From assembly GCA_018873225.1 (NCBI GenBank), contig JAEILZ010000008.1, positions 2,666,001 through 2,730,000 of the forward strand: 64,000 bases of DNA, in the 5' to 3' direction. This DNA comes from [Phialemoniopsis] sp. UDSM-2020 (Eukaryota > Ascomycota > Sordariomycetes > Thyridiales > Thyridiaceae). The position numbers and the translations under genes are program-made. Numbering within the stretch: the first letter of the stretch is position 1; every line of letters starts with the position of its first letter. Shown piece by piece: positions 22,464-36,916 of the stretch. The notes under the pieces are model-generated. The model saw only the letters and a list, made by a program, of their open reading frames with translations, searched no databases and had not been told where the DNA came from.

Positions 22464-24359
22464 TTAGACCTTTTCAACGTTAACTTCCGAGGCAGCATCC
22501 TGCCCCTTGTTCTCGACCCGAGCCTCGTAAATCTCCTCAGCCCTCCTGGTCTCGATGTCCTTGAACTTACGAAACGGCGCGTCACTGGCAAAAAGCTGAT
22601 CGACCTCTTCCAGAGTACGCCCGCGCAGTTCGGGGATAAAGAAGAACACCAGAACGACCATGATGACGTTGATGGTGCCGTAGATGTAGCCGACCTTGCC
22701 GCCAAGGTTCGCGTACTGGGCGTTGATCAGGTAAGGCAGGGTGAAGGATGTAACAAAGGTTGCCAAGACGGAAATAACGCAGGCAAGCAGGTTGGTCTTT
22801 TCCTTGACACGCGAGGCCGCTGTCTCGGAGACGACGATGTAGGAACTGTATAAGACGGACACATCAGCAAAATCCGGTTCATAGGAAGAATTAGTGTCAA
22901 CTTACACGGGCGCCCAAGACATGTTGAAGAAGAACTGGAATAGCATTAGGGATGCGACCATCAGGTGCTTTTCGGATTCGTTCAGAGTGGTCTGGTTGAT
23001 CGAGCCCACGCCAGCGAGGATAAATAAGAAGGCGGCCATCAGACTGCCCCCAACCAGGAGGATAGGGCGTCTGCCGATGCCGTCGACAAACAGCCAAACG
23101 CAGAGCACGGCCCCGAACGACATGACCGTCTGGATGATGTTGAAGAGGAACGACTGGTCACCAAAGCCTTGAGACTGATAGAAGATGACGCTGTATTGGC
23201 TGGGGAACGCTTGGCCAGTGATCTGTTGGCCGAACATCGCGAGGACAGCGATGTAGGTGCGGGTCTAGAAGGAGCGCATTGTTAGCCACAGAGTCAACCC
23301 GTGCGATTCTGCGCGGTGTAGGCATACCCGGTTGTGCTTGTCAAACACCTCTGCCCAAGTGCCCTTCTCCTCGTTGGCGTGCGCAAATGCCAGAGCCTCG
23401 ATCTCGAGTTGTATCTCCTCCTCGGTCGCCTTCTTGCGTAGCTTGCGTAAGTTCTTGCAGGCGTCATCTCGACGGTCTTGGCTGAGCAGCCAGCGCGGGG
23501 ACTCTGGGAGCATCGGAAGGAAGAGGAAGATGAGGACGGGCATGGCGAGCTGCAGGGCGGTCGGGATGCGCCAGCCGGCGTCGGATTCGATGCCCTTGGT
23601 CCCGTAGGTGACGCACGTGGCGACGATGCTGCCGGTGATGATCATGAGCTGGATCGTGGAGCCGAACATGCCGCGGAGGACCTCGGGGGCGGTCTCGGCC
23701 TGGTAAATTGGAACGACGACGATGGCCATGCCGGTCATGCCAAAGGTGATGATGCGGCCGATGGTGAACATGGCCGAGTTGACTGCTGCGGTCTGCAGGA
23801 CGACGCCACTGATGAGAAGACGGTCAGGTTAGCGTGTCTTCTGTTGACTACACGGAACCTGCATGTAAGACGCATGATAGGAGAGTAGAGACATACACGA
23901 TGGAGACAATGCAGAGGGCGAGGATAGCAGCGCGGCGTCCCCATTTCTCAGCGATCCAACCGCAGGAGATACAACCCTGGTTCTTGTCAGTGTAACCATC
24001 CCATGCTAAGATATTGAAACGTAAATAACGTACGAGAGCTTTGCCGATGAACGGAGTGGCAGTCATCACCGAGGAAAGCCATCCGGGAAGCGCGTACTTC
24101 AATGTCTTTGGGTTCTGCTCTCCGAATCGGCGACCGAAACTCTGCATGGCCTGCACACCACCGAACGTGGCCACGTCGTAGCCAAAGTTGAAGGCACACA
24201 TCGCGAGGTACCTGCACAAGAACAAGTCAGCGCCCGAGCCGGGTGTCTGTCAACAAGCAGTAGTACTCACAACATGATGAAGACGAGCATCGGGTTGAAG
24301 AACTTGAAGCGCTGGAGCACCGTCAAGTTGGCTGCCGTGTGGGCAGTTGGGCCGGCCAT
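22464..24359 (-). CDS. MFS sugar transporter
   Basis: Exons (complement) 24271-24359, 24211-24034, 23976-23897, 23808-23328, 23264-22906 and 22845-22464 encode 522 residues without frame break. Sugar-porter signatures: GYDVATFGGVQAMQSF in helix 1, AEKWGRRAA (motif A), RIITFGMTGMAIVVVPIYQAE (PxYxxE signature), PESPRWLL, QQITGQAF in helix 7, and the final PELRGRTLEEVDQLF. A plasma-membrane proton-coupled hexose or oligosaccharide importer is expected. Its neighbour upstream is a sulfatase on the same strand; a secreted SMP-30-like protein follows. A CTGGGG (CreA-like) site lies at ~24427. Confidence 0.93.
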
Positions 24360-24503
24360 TGCGTCGGATGGAGTCGTGGGCTAGGTTACTCAAGTAATAT
24401 TATGATTGAAAGACACAGTAGAAAAGCCCCAGACCCAAGATAAGAACAGAAGTAAGGTGCGTGTGATTAGGGATGCAGATCAGAAGCCTGGGATGCCGAC
24501 GTA

Positions 24504-24511
24504 TTTATAAA
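24504..24511 (-). promoter_or_regulatory. TATA-like element of the sugar transporter
   Basis: TTTATAAA, 145 nt upstream of the ATG at 24359. Confidence 0.45.
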
Positions 24512-24530
24512 CTTCACGTCCCCACGAAGT

Positions 24531-24544
24531 CCCGTCACCACGGG
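24531..24544. promoter_or_regulatory. Inverted repeat CCCGT-N4-ACGGG
   Basis: Perfect 5-bp arms about 170 nt upstream of the sugar-transporter start, next to its TATA-like element. It could bind a dimeric zinc-cluster regulator. Confidence 0.35.
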
Positions 24545-25541
24545 ATGTCACAAAAATGGGGTCAAGTGGCGCGAGCTGCACGACTCCGGACTCGTCGCAG
24601 CGATCATATGCATGCCCTTGGGGCCCCGCGTGGACGAACGCTAGGAGGAAGTAGGAATGTCTCCCCTGGAGGATTACGGCGTTCGCGGAAGAGAATTCAC
24701 CAGTCCTGGGCGGAGTCCGAAATTCAGACCCAGATTTCCCGCGAGGTCCGGTGCGAGTTCCGCCGTGCTGAGAGAGACGGCCTCCGGAGGGTGCCATCCT
24801 TCGCCGCTCGCGAGTTCCGCTTTGAAAATTCGTCAGTTTCGTGCCCTTGGCATCATCAGTAGACTGGAGATTTTAATTACTTACCGGTGCTAGCCTCGGA
24901 TATGGTGAAAGGTTGGCTGATCACGAGCATCGCATCGCGTAAATCGGATCCAGGGCCGGCGCTTGCCACCCCTCTCGAGGGAAGATGGTGGCTAGAACCC
25001 TTGGCAGCTCCATTGAGTGTCTTAAGAATGCTGTGCTTCGAGGCATCTGCAGACAGTATCACACGTGTCTCGTGAGAAAGCGCACCAGAGATTCTAGGGG
25101 GAGTTGCGCATAGACCTATGTAGTGGTGCAAAAGGGACCAAACAGGGCGTGATCGTCTGATTCATTGCATTCTAGGGATTTTTTTCACTGATATATCTCG
25201 AAGCTGCAGCTGCAGGTACAGATGCAAGGTTCATGCAGGAGAAGAGACCATGCGGGACTTCGTAGCATCTTGCCACTAACATCAGCCTCACAGAGACCGA
25301 GAACGTTAGATCGTTTGATGTGACCGAATCGAACGAACTGCCGTCCACACGACCAGGTTCCTAATGTCGAAAAATGCCTCGCGAGGAACTAGTCATCAAG
25401 AAAAATTGGGTAGAGTGTTAGATCAGAAGTCCTTCCTCGCAGACAAACGGATCAGCGCGTCACAGCTTAGTCTTGCCAATTTTTGTCCGGCATGGGTACT
25501 TTACAAACTTTCTCATTGGGTAGAACATGCTATGGAAGAAT

Positions 25542-28898
<3,357 letters not shown>

Positions 28899-29858
28899 AT
28901 GAATTTCCACGCTTTCTCCCTTCTTTTTTGGGCTGCCACGGGGGCCGTGGCTTTTTCAGTAAAGGAACTTTACCGGTTTTCAAACCATACCTTTATTGAG
29001 AACCTCACCTTTGCACCCGATGGCACCCTCCTCCTCTCTACCTTCGGAGAGGGACGGGTGTATAACTTCGACCCCCATGAAGAGAACCCCGAGCCTCGAC
29101 TTGTGGTAGAGGTCCCTGGTCTCAACGCAATCACAGGAATTGCACAAATCGCTCTGCATAAATATGCTGTCACGGGAGTCATGCGGAAGGAGGGCTTTGA
29201 CTTGGTCAATGGGACTTCTAAGATAGCCACCTTCGACTTCGGCAAACACCACTGTGGCGGTGTTCGCAAAGCTACTATTCTTGCGGATGTTCCTCAAGTA
29301 ATGCTGCTGAATGGCATGGTCGCTCTGCCTCACAGGCCACATGTGGTCCTTAGTGCGGACTCTTTTGGCGGCCGCATCATCCGCACGGATACTTCTACAG
29401 GCGCCGTGGAGCAATCCTTTGAGCACGACTTGCTTCGTCCCAAGCCGGACGGAAGTGGTCCGGTTCCACTTGGGATCAATGGCATTGTTATTCACAAGCG
29501 TCATATTTACTTCACCAATTCTAACCGGCAGCTGTTCGCCCGAGCTGGCATAAATGAGGCCGGAGATATTACAGGCGATATCGAAGAAATCGTTCAACTC
29601 GAGAACACTACAAGGGTGTTCGATGATTTCGATATGGCCCGCAGCGGAGACGCCTATCTTGCTCTTGAGCTTGACTCGCTGGTGAAGATCACAAAGAGCA
29701 AGGAAGTGGTCACCCTCATTGGCCCTGGCGGTGAAGTCGAGCTTTTCCGACCCACATCCACTCTTTTGAGCAAGGACGAGAAGACGCTATTCGTTGTGAC
29801 CGCAGGACTGGAAGAAGACGAACGTGGTCAGATTATCCAGGTTGATCTTGAGGAATAG
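28899..29858 (+). CDS. Secreted SMP-30/gluconolactonase-like beta-propeller
   Basis: 319 residues in a single exon. The ATG chosen begins a signal peptide (MNFHAFSLLFWAATGAVAF); the open frame runs further upstream but without a hydrophobic leader. Repeated blade motifs are visible: FIENLTFAPDGTLLLSTFGEGRVYNFD, VLSADSFGGRIIRTD, GINGIVIHKRHIYFTNSN, DDFDMARSGDAYLALELDSLVKI. This is the six-bladed SMP-30/strictosidine-synthase-like fold that in relatives hydrolyses lactones or binds Ca. Many secreted fungal homologues have no known activity. It is divergent from the sulfatase gene. Confidence 0.82.
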   Translation: MNFHAFSLLFWAATGAVAFSVKELYRFSNHTFIENLTFAPDGTLLLSTFGEGRVYNFDPHEENPEPRLVVEVPGLNAITGIAQIALHKYAVTGVMRKEGFDLVNGTSKIATFDFGKHHCGGVRKATILADVPQVMLLNGMVALPHRPHVVLSADSFGGRIIRTDTSTGAVEQSFEHDLLRPKPDGSGPVPLGINGIVIHKRHIYFTNSNRQLFARAGINEAGDITGDIEEIVQLENTTRVFDDFDMARSGDAYLALELDSLVKITKSKEVVTLIGPGGEVELFRPTSTLLSKDEKTLFVVTAGLEEDERGQIIQVDLEE

Positions 29859-30487
29859 AGCTGGTCTAGAGCTGGTCAAGACTTGGGATTTTGGAGAAGG
29901 ATCCTGCTTGAGTTGTCTAGGGTCCTTAACATGGTTATCTAACAAACAAAGAAAAAAAGGAACAGCAAGCATTGCATTCATGTCACGCCAGGAGCTTTAA
30001 TTCGGATGGTCGTGGCATGCTCAAGCAACACTTATCAGCATCTTTTGCAAGAAGGAGGCAACATTACGGTAGCCGGCAACGAAACATGATCGCCGGTGAG
30101 CCCAGCTGCTAGTCGTAGCCATCTGGAGATAGTCAAGCTGGAGGACACGAAGCTTTCGGTGCCCTACCGCTACACGATTGAACACGTGTTAAGAAGGCCT
30201 AAGATCTTGTTCGTAGAAAGTTTAGTGTAACTCGATGCCGGCAATTCCATCACCTGCTTAGTTACTGGAAGCCTTAGGAGAAAGCAGATTCTCGAGTGTG
30301 ACGGCACAAAAGTACAGCTATTTCCTATTTGTGTTGTTTGCGATACCGCACCCAAAGATCATCTCTAGTAATCTGCCCCATATCAGGCTTGCAGAAGACA
30401 GGATTTCTATGTGATTATAGACACGTACAACTATGGCCCGAAAGGACAACTCCCTACACGAGCAGGATGCGCCAAGTGTTGCATCAA
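29859..30487. other. Convergent intergenic region
   Basis: Between the 3' ends of the SMP-30-like gene and the Dal5-type transporter. Nothing recognised. Confidence 0.5.
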
Positions 30488-32379
30488 TTAGTAGCTGTAT
30501 CTAAATAGCGCATCCTCCTTGTCCGTCATATCAGCTCTATCTTGGCTGCTTGTCTGGGTTCCTTCACCCTCAGCTTGCGCCTTGCGATCTCGAGACCTGT
30601 TGTCAAAGTAACAGAGTGCCCAGTACAGGCAGACAAAAGCGATAAACACAACCCACAGAATAACGGAGCTGATGACACCCTTTCTGTAGCGCGGTGGTTC
30701 CGTCCACACCTGCGGGCCGACGATGGCGCCAACGCAATACCCAATGAAGAACAAAGTATTGACAACGGAACGCTTTGTGTTTCCTTTGACATTGGAAGCG
30801 GAGAGACTGAGGATCAAGCTCATGATGCATGAGATACTCGACGCCTAGACACGGTGAGCTTGAGAGTATTGGAGGAAGGATTGGGGACAAACTTACGAGC
30901 CAAGACGCAGCAATCATACCCCATCCTGCGTTGATGCTCAAGACGAGCAATAGAATGTTGCCAACCAGGGGCACTATCGTAAGCAGGATAATCACCAGTG
31001 ATCTACGCCTAGGGAAGACGTAGCATCCCAAAACACCGAGCCATATGAAGAACAGTTGGACGGCGCCGGACGGGGAGCTGTAAAGCAAGGTCTCAAAGCT
31101 GTTGTATCCAATGTTCTTGATGACGAGGGAAGCGAACTAAGATTGCGTCAGCATTGACATCGATCATGGGTACACCGGTCGTTTTAGCTTACAATGATGA
31201 CGGGCCCGGACATGGTCACCAAGAAGCCAAAGGAGCCCACCAACCACGCCTTGGGATCCATAAGAGCTTCCTTGAGTTGCGCAATAGAGAAGTTTGTTTG
31301 ATCTCCACCCTCTCGATCAAGTCTCATCCTCATTCTGAGGATCTTGCGCTCTTTCTCGGTCAGGAACCAAGCGGTGTCGGGGCTCGACGGAACCACAAGA
31401 GTGAATATGATGCCGGCAGCGATCGTGAGAGCACCACAAATGACAAACATGGTCCGCCAGGGAGCGAGGGATAGCTTCGTGTTCTTGCCGATGCCGTACA
31501 TCATGAGGGATCCCACAATCTGTGCGAGAGCGTTCATGGACACCCAGATACTAAGATTTGGTCAGCTATGAGACTTCTCAAAAGGGTCAATCATGTAAGC
31601 TTACCCGACGCGGCGAGGATGCTCCTTCTTTCTGTACCATATGCTAGTGATGGTGACAGCGGCAGGTTGGATGGCACCCTCTGTAAATCCCAGGAAGAAT
31701 CTGACGGTACCGAAACCAGCGAAGTTGTGGGGAGCGGCGAGGCACATGCAGACGGCACCCCAGATGACACTACAACATATGTTAGAGCTACTGAGCAATA
31801 GCCTGAACCAAAGCTGGTGCTCACATGGAAACTCCAATTGTTCGGATCAAGGGTAGTCGACTCATGAGGTATATCGCGAAGTACTCGGATGCGAATTGAC
31901 CTGGTTAATCGCTACGTTAGCCGCTGCCGTGTGGCAAGTTTCAGAATCAGAATCGCATACCAAAGTAGAAGAGTGAGCTGGCCCAGGAGTATTGGGAGCT
32001 GGTGAGCTTCAAGTCGGTGAGTAATCCGAAGACAGCGGCATAACTGAGGCTTTGTTTGTCGAGGTCTACTTCCTGTCAGCTTATTGTCTAAAGATACTCT
32101 GTTATCCTAGATAATCGACTCACACTGAAAGAAGAACACGAGACAAAGCTATGTATTTCTTGTTAGAGTGTCTTTCGAAATTTTGCTCTTCCTAGACGAC
32201 CGAGATAAGCTTACCGCGGGGAGAACAGTCATATCAATCTTTCTCAGGATGCGACTCTCCTCATCGGCGGTCCATTCAACATAATCACCAGTATTCTGGT
32301 CAGCTGGACCGACTGCACCACCAGACATGCCGGGCTTCAGCTCGCCGAGCGCAAGCTCGGATTCTTGATGGCTTGACAT
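30488..32379 (-). CDS. MFS transporter, Dal5/allantoate-permease family
   Basis: Eight exons (complement) 32215-32379, 32124-32148 (25 nt), 31961-32065, 31825-31900, 31605-31769, 31193-31550, 30897-31136 and 30488-30844 encode 496 residues with every junction in frame. Anion:cation-symporter landmarks: RKIDMTVLP, FFFQYLDKQSLSYAAVFGL, LGFTEGAIQPAAVTITSIWYRKKEHPRRV, and TKRSVVNTLFFIGYCVGAIVGPQVW. The family imports allantoate, nicotinate, pantothenate, biotin and small amides. It is divergent from the amidohydrolase at 32880 across 500 nt, pointing to import of that enzyme's substrate. Confidence 0.92.
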
Positions 32380-32879
32380 GTCTCTCGAATTGGCTCTTGC
32401 GGAAGGTTGGATGGGTGGAACGGCTGCGACTTCTCGTCCAAAGGATCAACTTGCCCAGTCAATCATCGAGAACCATGTTCGTGTATGCCGCCATGTGCAT
32501 TTATAGCATCTGGAGGCATGTTCTGAACCTTCGTTAACCGAGCCAGGTGATGCATGATTGGGCTACATGCTTCGCGTGAAGAGAAATGATAAGGGAGGTG
32601 GGGCGGCGCCGGCAAATTGCCGATATCTGGGGAATTTGCGGCAAACTGCCGTGTGATCCTGGGCCTAGGTCTACCACACGCCCATTGTGCCTGGCAGATT
32701 GCCGCCAAGAGGATCAATGCGGAGATTGTGATGGAAGTGGGAGATAGAGAGGGGTTCTTCTTGGACGTCTATTGCATAGAATCTCAAGAGAGATAAACAC
32801 TTTATCGAGTAGGCAGTATCGCTTTGAGCCCTGAAATTTGACACAAGTGCATATCCTCTTGGCTCCGTGAGCAAACATC
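32380..32879. promoter_or_regulatory. Divergent promoter, Dal5-type carrier and amidohydrolase
   Basis: 500-nt bidirectional region. Near 32607-32690 are several TTGCCG/CGGCAA half-sites (cggcaaattgccg, gcggcaaactgccg, gcagattgccgcc), giving repeated CGGCAA-N1-2-TTGCCG-like inverted repeats. That arrangement would suit a dimeric zinc-cluster regulator of both genes. Confidence 0.5.
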
Positions 32880-34181
32880 ATGCCAGCCAACACCCAAATT
32901 CGCCCCTGGGCGCGTCCAGAGCAGCGAAAGTATGTCCTGAAGAATGCCAACATCATCGACACTGCCCAGGGTCAAGTCATACACAATCAAGATGTGTCCT
33001 TGTCAGGAGGCAAGATTCTGTCTATTGGAGACACCGGGAGAGTTAAGGAAGAAGTGTTTACCGTCATCGATGCACAAGGACTGTACCTATGTCCTGGCCT
33101 TATCGACTGCCACGTGCATCTGTCATTTACGCCCGGCTCGGACACAGTAAGCTCCTTGTTTGGAGCCGACGCGAGGGAATCGTACTTCCGGCAGCCCTAC
33201 GTCTGTAACGAGATGCTGAAGAAGGGCTTCACGAGCGTGCGGGACACAGCAGGTGCAACTTTTGCCTTGAAGGAGGCCATTGCCGAGGGAGTCTTCCCCG
33301 GCCCGCGACTCTTCATCTGCGGGAAGGCCCTGTCACAGACAGGCGGGCACGGCGACTTCCGCGCGAGACACGAAGTCGGCGACTGTTGCGGCGGACGCGT
33401 GTCTTCGCACTGCCTACAGATATGCGACGGGGTGCCAGAGTGTCTCCGGGCGGCGCGTCAGGAGCTCCGTATCGGCGCCGACTTTATCAAGATCATGGCG
33501 GGTGGCGGTGTCGCCAGCCCGTTCGACGCCATCTCGGACCTGCAGTTCACGGCCGAGGAGATCAAGGCCATCACGACTGTGGCCGCAGCGCGCAACACCT
33601 ACGTCACGGCGCACGCGTACACGCCGCAGGCCATCAAGATGGCCATCGAGAACGGCGTGACGTGCATCGAACACGGGAACCACATCAACGCCGAGATCGC
33701 CGCGCTTATGGCGGAGAAGAGCGTCTTCCTCGTCCCGACGCTGGTTACATACGCCGAGATGGGCGACAAGCGCTGGGCCGGGTTCCTGCCGTCGTCGCCG
33801 CTGGAGAAGAACGCGCAGGTCCTTCAGGACGGTCTGAAGTCGCTGAAGATCGCCCGCGACGCGGGGGTGACCACCTGCTTTGGCACAGACCTTCTCGGAC
33901 CCCTTGTGTCCGCCCAGACGAGGGAGTTTGCCATCCGCGCCCAGGTTCTCTCTCAAGCTGAGATTCTCAAGAGTGCGACGGTGAACGCGGCAAAGCTAGT
34001 ACGGCACGAGGAGAGCCTTGGGCAGATCCGATCCGGATTCTTGGCAGACATTCTTGTCCTGAATGCGAATCCACTGGACGACATTACCATCTTTGATAGA
34101 CCCGGCGATCATCTCAAGGCCGTCATCAAGGATGGAAGAGTTGAGGTTAGTAGTTGGGAGAGTCTACCCACCGACTGCTGA
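32880..34181 (+). CDS. Amidohydrolase, ochratoxinase/imidazolonepropionase-like
   Basis: Single exon, 433 residues. The amidohydrolase metal ligands are all present: H78-V-H80 in LIDCHVHL, Lys204 in IKIMAGGG (the carboxylated lysine), His245 in VTAHAYTP, His265 in CIEHGN and Asp337 in FGTDLL, implying a two-metal site. The segment order and spacing resemble fungal ochratoxinases and bacterial Xaa-Pro/Xaa-Arg dipeptidases of this superfamily, which cleave N-acyl amino-acid amide bonds. No signal peptide, so it is cytosolic. Divergently paired with a Dal5-type importer, which suggests uptake and hydrolysis of an amide or acyl-amino acid. Confidence 0.9.
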   Translation: MPANTQIRPWARPEQRKYVLKNANIIDTAQGQVIHNQDVSLSGGKILSIGDTGRVKEEVFTVIDAQGLYLCPGLIDCHVHLSFTPGSDTVSSLFGADARESYFRQPYVCNEMLKKGFTSVRDTAGATFALKEAIAEGVFPGPRLFICGKALSQTGGHGDFRARHEVGDCCGGRVSSHCLQICDGVPECLRAARQELRIGADFIKIMAGGGVASPFDAISDLQFTAEEIKAITTVAAARNTYVTAHAYTPQAIKMAIENGVTCIEHGNHINAEIAALMAEKSVFLVPTLVTYAEMGDKRWAGFLPSSPLEKNAQVLQDGLKSLKIARDAGVTTCFGTDLLGPLVSAQTREFAIRAQVLSQAEILKSATVNAAKLVRHEESLGQIRSGFLADILVLNANPLDDITIFDRPGDHLKAVIKDGRVEVSSWESLPTDC

Positions 34182-34627
34182 TTTGTCGCTGGACATTAGG
34201 GGTTCTTTCTATATCCCGTTTGAAATGCAAAAGCTGGGCTTGAGTAAGCACTTTCTCGTGTCAAAGGGGGACAAGCTCTTATGCATATGGCTATAGACTG
34301 TTTCAAATGATTACACGATCTGCCTACCCTCAACTTGTATTGGTTGGTAAAGAGGGGAATACTGTTTGTACAGTTGTTTTTACTTTCCGTAGAACAAATC
34401 TCTCTATAATTATCGGTCAGGAGCCTAACCTCCAGAGCCGACGCACCATTTTGACACCTTCCAGTGAGCAAATGATCTACGCTTAAAGTAACTGCAGTCA
34501 TATTCTGAGTGCTTGTGCTAGCTAATCATACAGCGGATGGAGAAGACGAATAAGTAAATCCGATCAAAACGAGCGAGGTAGCTTATTGGAAACGACAGAG
34601 AGAGGGCCTTTGCAATATAACGATGAT
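34182..34627. other. Convergent intergenic region
   Basis: Between the amidohydrolase stop and the stop of the KEX2-type precursor. Nothing recognised. Confidence 0.5.
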
Positions 34628-35447
34628 CTAATCATGACCGCCGGGATTAATACCGGTGGGAACATGTGCGTAGGCGGCGTTGACGGCATCATCCGGCGGG
34701 AACTGGTCATCAAACTCTCTGACGTATTTCCCCTGAGAAGTAGTGAGGCAATAGCCGTTCATAGCGACAAAACCCAAGCAGCTACATGTCACAGTCTGTC
34801 AGCGATATCAGACTGTCTCAATTATCATAATTGTCATGGGATGGCTGGTCACTTACTTCGATACTCGGGTACGTAAAGGCAAGCCGACGTATTGGGTTGA
34901 TTGGGAACATGCTCCCATGGCGATCACCTATGGGTGTCAGTGTTGTGCTCACTTGGAAGATGTAACGAGTACCGGTTCGCAGCTTACACACTTAGCGAAT
35001 GCGACAGACCATTTTGAAGCGTTCCACCGCCTCTCATACTCAAGTTCCTCGTCCCCAGCAGTCCGCTTTTCGATGCCAAGCCTAGTCCAAGTCAGCCTCA
35101 CATCATGCACTTATGGCCCTCAAACCTCTTTGTTGTATTGCTGAGCTTCAGTATTGAAAAGCTTACACTTTCTTAGCTTCCTCAAGCTTGGATGGGACAT
35201 CGATGGCTTTCTCGGGCGAGCGTTTGTTGGGCGGTTTGTCAGAGAACACCTGGCCATCCGCGATTTCGAACCACTCAGTGCGTTTCTGAGGCATGTTCGA
35301 AAACACCTGATCCTCGCCATCGCCAATACCGTACCACTGCTGCTCGACGTCACGGAGAGCAACATTGTGGTCATCCTGAGGAACCACCGCAGCAAACCCC
35401 AAGGGTAGAACAGCCGCGAGAAGAATGGTAACCTTGGAAGAGTGCAT
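34628..35447 (-). CDS. Secreted prepro-protein with KEX2 sites and a 4-Cys domain
   Basis: Four exons (complement) 35167-35447, 34988-35081, 34857-34927 and 34628-34781 join exactly in frame (introns 85, 60 and 75 nt, canonical GTAAG donors) to 199 residues. A signal peptide (1-~20) is followed by dibasic KEX2-type sites KR55-56, KR75-76, KR99-100 and RR111-112. Two successive segments are related: WYGIGDGEDQVFSNMPQ-KR and TEWFEIADGQVFSDKPPN-KR. After RR112 comes an amphipathic domain with C125-x6-C132 and C150-x9-C160, then a polar tail ending GINPGGHD. I recognise no family. It could be a processed peptide precursor, a killer/antimicrobial-like protein or an effector with a cleaved pro-region. 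Confidence 0.75.
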
Positions 35448-35586
35448 AATGACTGAGGTATAGTGGCGATAAAGAATTGATGGTGTAGAAATTTGTTGGT
35501 ATTCAAGCTCGGTAGTATGAATGTTGTCAATGATAAGTTTGAAGATGTTGGAGATGGTTCAGAGTCGACCTGCGACTGAGCGCTCG

Positions 35587-35594
35587 TATATATA
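35587..35594 (-). promoter_or_regulatory. TATA box of the KEX2-type precursor
   Basis: TATATATA about 140 nt upstream of the ATG at 35447, followed by a C/T/A-rich leader. Confidence 0.5.
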
Positions 35595-36908
35595 TTCATC
35601 ATGTACGTCTTCCCAACATGGCATGTTGATGTTGCAACTGGCCAATTCCGTCCTCTTGCGCACCTTGCTTACCAGCTTTACTGATCTTCGCTTCATGATA
35701 TCCAGTTACTATTCTTGTCCTATGATGGACATCCGATCACTTCGAGTGCATCAGATTTGAGGCTACGTAGGGCGATCGCTGTACTTCTAGCATTGATAGG
35801 TGGTCATGGTAACATATGATCAAACATTGTGGTATTCTTAGAATAGATAGAACGCAACTATTCCAAGTTCAACTAAATTTAGCAAAAGAGATACGTTGAT
35901 GGAAAGGAGTTATCGTCATATTACAGGGTCATCGCTGGTTGGTTCTGATGATGATCAATGATGATGGTGGTGATAGTGACTGCGACGTCAATTGCGAGCC
36001 TGTGTCTCAAAAGTGAGGTAACAACAGACTTGCCGACCATGTGCGTTAGGATATTTTTGTTTAAGAGTTATAGATTCTATTTCAGGTAATTGGTCTTGTG
36101 GCGCATCGTGATCTTCCTCGAGTTGAGCCGCATCCATGCAATTGCGCAACAGGCTGATCTGTGATGACCCAATGAACAGCAGAAGCAGAAGATGTACTCC
36201 GCTCTCGTGTGACACGAAGATCATTGTTTTGCAGACTAGGCCCTTGTTCTGTGTAAGGGATCGGGCCACCGGCATTGCGGCGACGAGCCGTGGAACATCG
36301 CCACGCCAAAATTAAAAATTGCTACACATACAGAGGATGACTAGCTTTGAAAAACTAGTAGTCTCCTGATCGGCGTCCCATTGGAAGGGCTTTTCACTTC
36401 TTGATTGAGTATTACAAGACCTTGAAGCCGATACAGGTATGTAAACTATCAGCCTAAGCGCCTTCTGGTTGTGCATGAGGTGAGTGATGCCGGGGAGTTG
36501 TTTTTAGCGATGTTCCGCCAGTCCGGAAGATCATGCAACACAATGTAGAAAGCATTGACTGTGGAGGTTACATTGCAGTATCTTTCTAACCTATTCATAG
36601 GACTTTCAACACTTACATGATCTCCATCTCTTGGGGATCACACCAAAAGGCACAGAAATTTCGGCTCTATCTAGCAGACTCATGATTATGTCGCTACTTG
36701 ACTCGTCTTCAAAATACTTCAAGTCAAGTGTGATCACTATATTTAGAGAGAATTTACAGTAGGATATGTGGTTGTTGAGCCTCTCTCATTACGTATGCGT
36801 GAGCAGGAAAATGAACAGACACGAGATGATGACGCAAAAGATGTGCGAACAGAAATGCAGAGTGCTTTTCTAAGCACGTTTGACAGAAAGCACGATGACC
36901 AAAGAAAA

Positions 36909-36916
36909 TTATAAAA
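36909..36916 (+). promoter_or_regulatory. TATA box of the 131-residue secreted protein
   Basis: TATAAAAA (about 36909-36916) roughly 150 nt upstream of the ATG at 37066. The intervening leader is rich in C, T and A, as expected for an untranslated leader, which argues against the upstream in-frame ATG at 36880. Confidence 0.5.

Larger units (their letters stand above)
24360..25541. other. GC-rich promoter of the sugar transporter
   Basis: Holds the TATA-like element at 24504-24511, the inverted repeat CCCGT-N4-ACGGG at 24531-24544 and a perfect CCTCCGGAGG palindrome at 24781-24790. Two GAGTTCCG(C) elements lie near 24754 and 24812. The density of CGG/CCG triplets suggests Zn2Cys6 control. 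No gene seen; the right half is the sulfatase 3' flank. Confidence 0.45.

Noticed and set aside
34628..35447. Assignment of the KEX2-type precursor as a dikaritin (ustiloxin-like) RiPP
   Set aside because: No UstYa-type (DUF3328), UstYb or tyrosinase gene is visible in the window, only two related repeats exist, and a separate cysteine domain follows.
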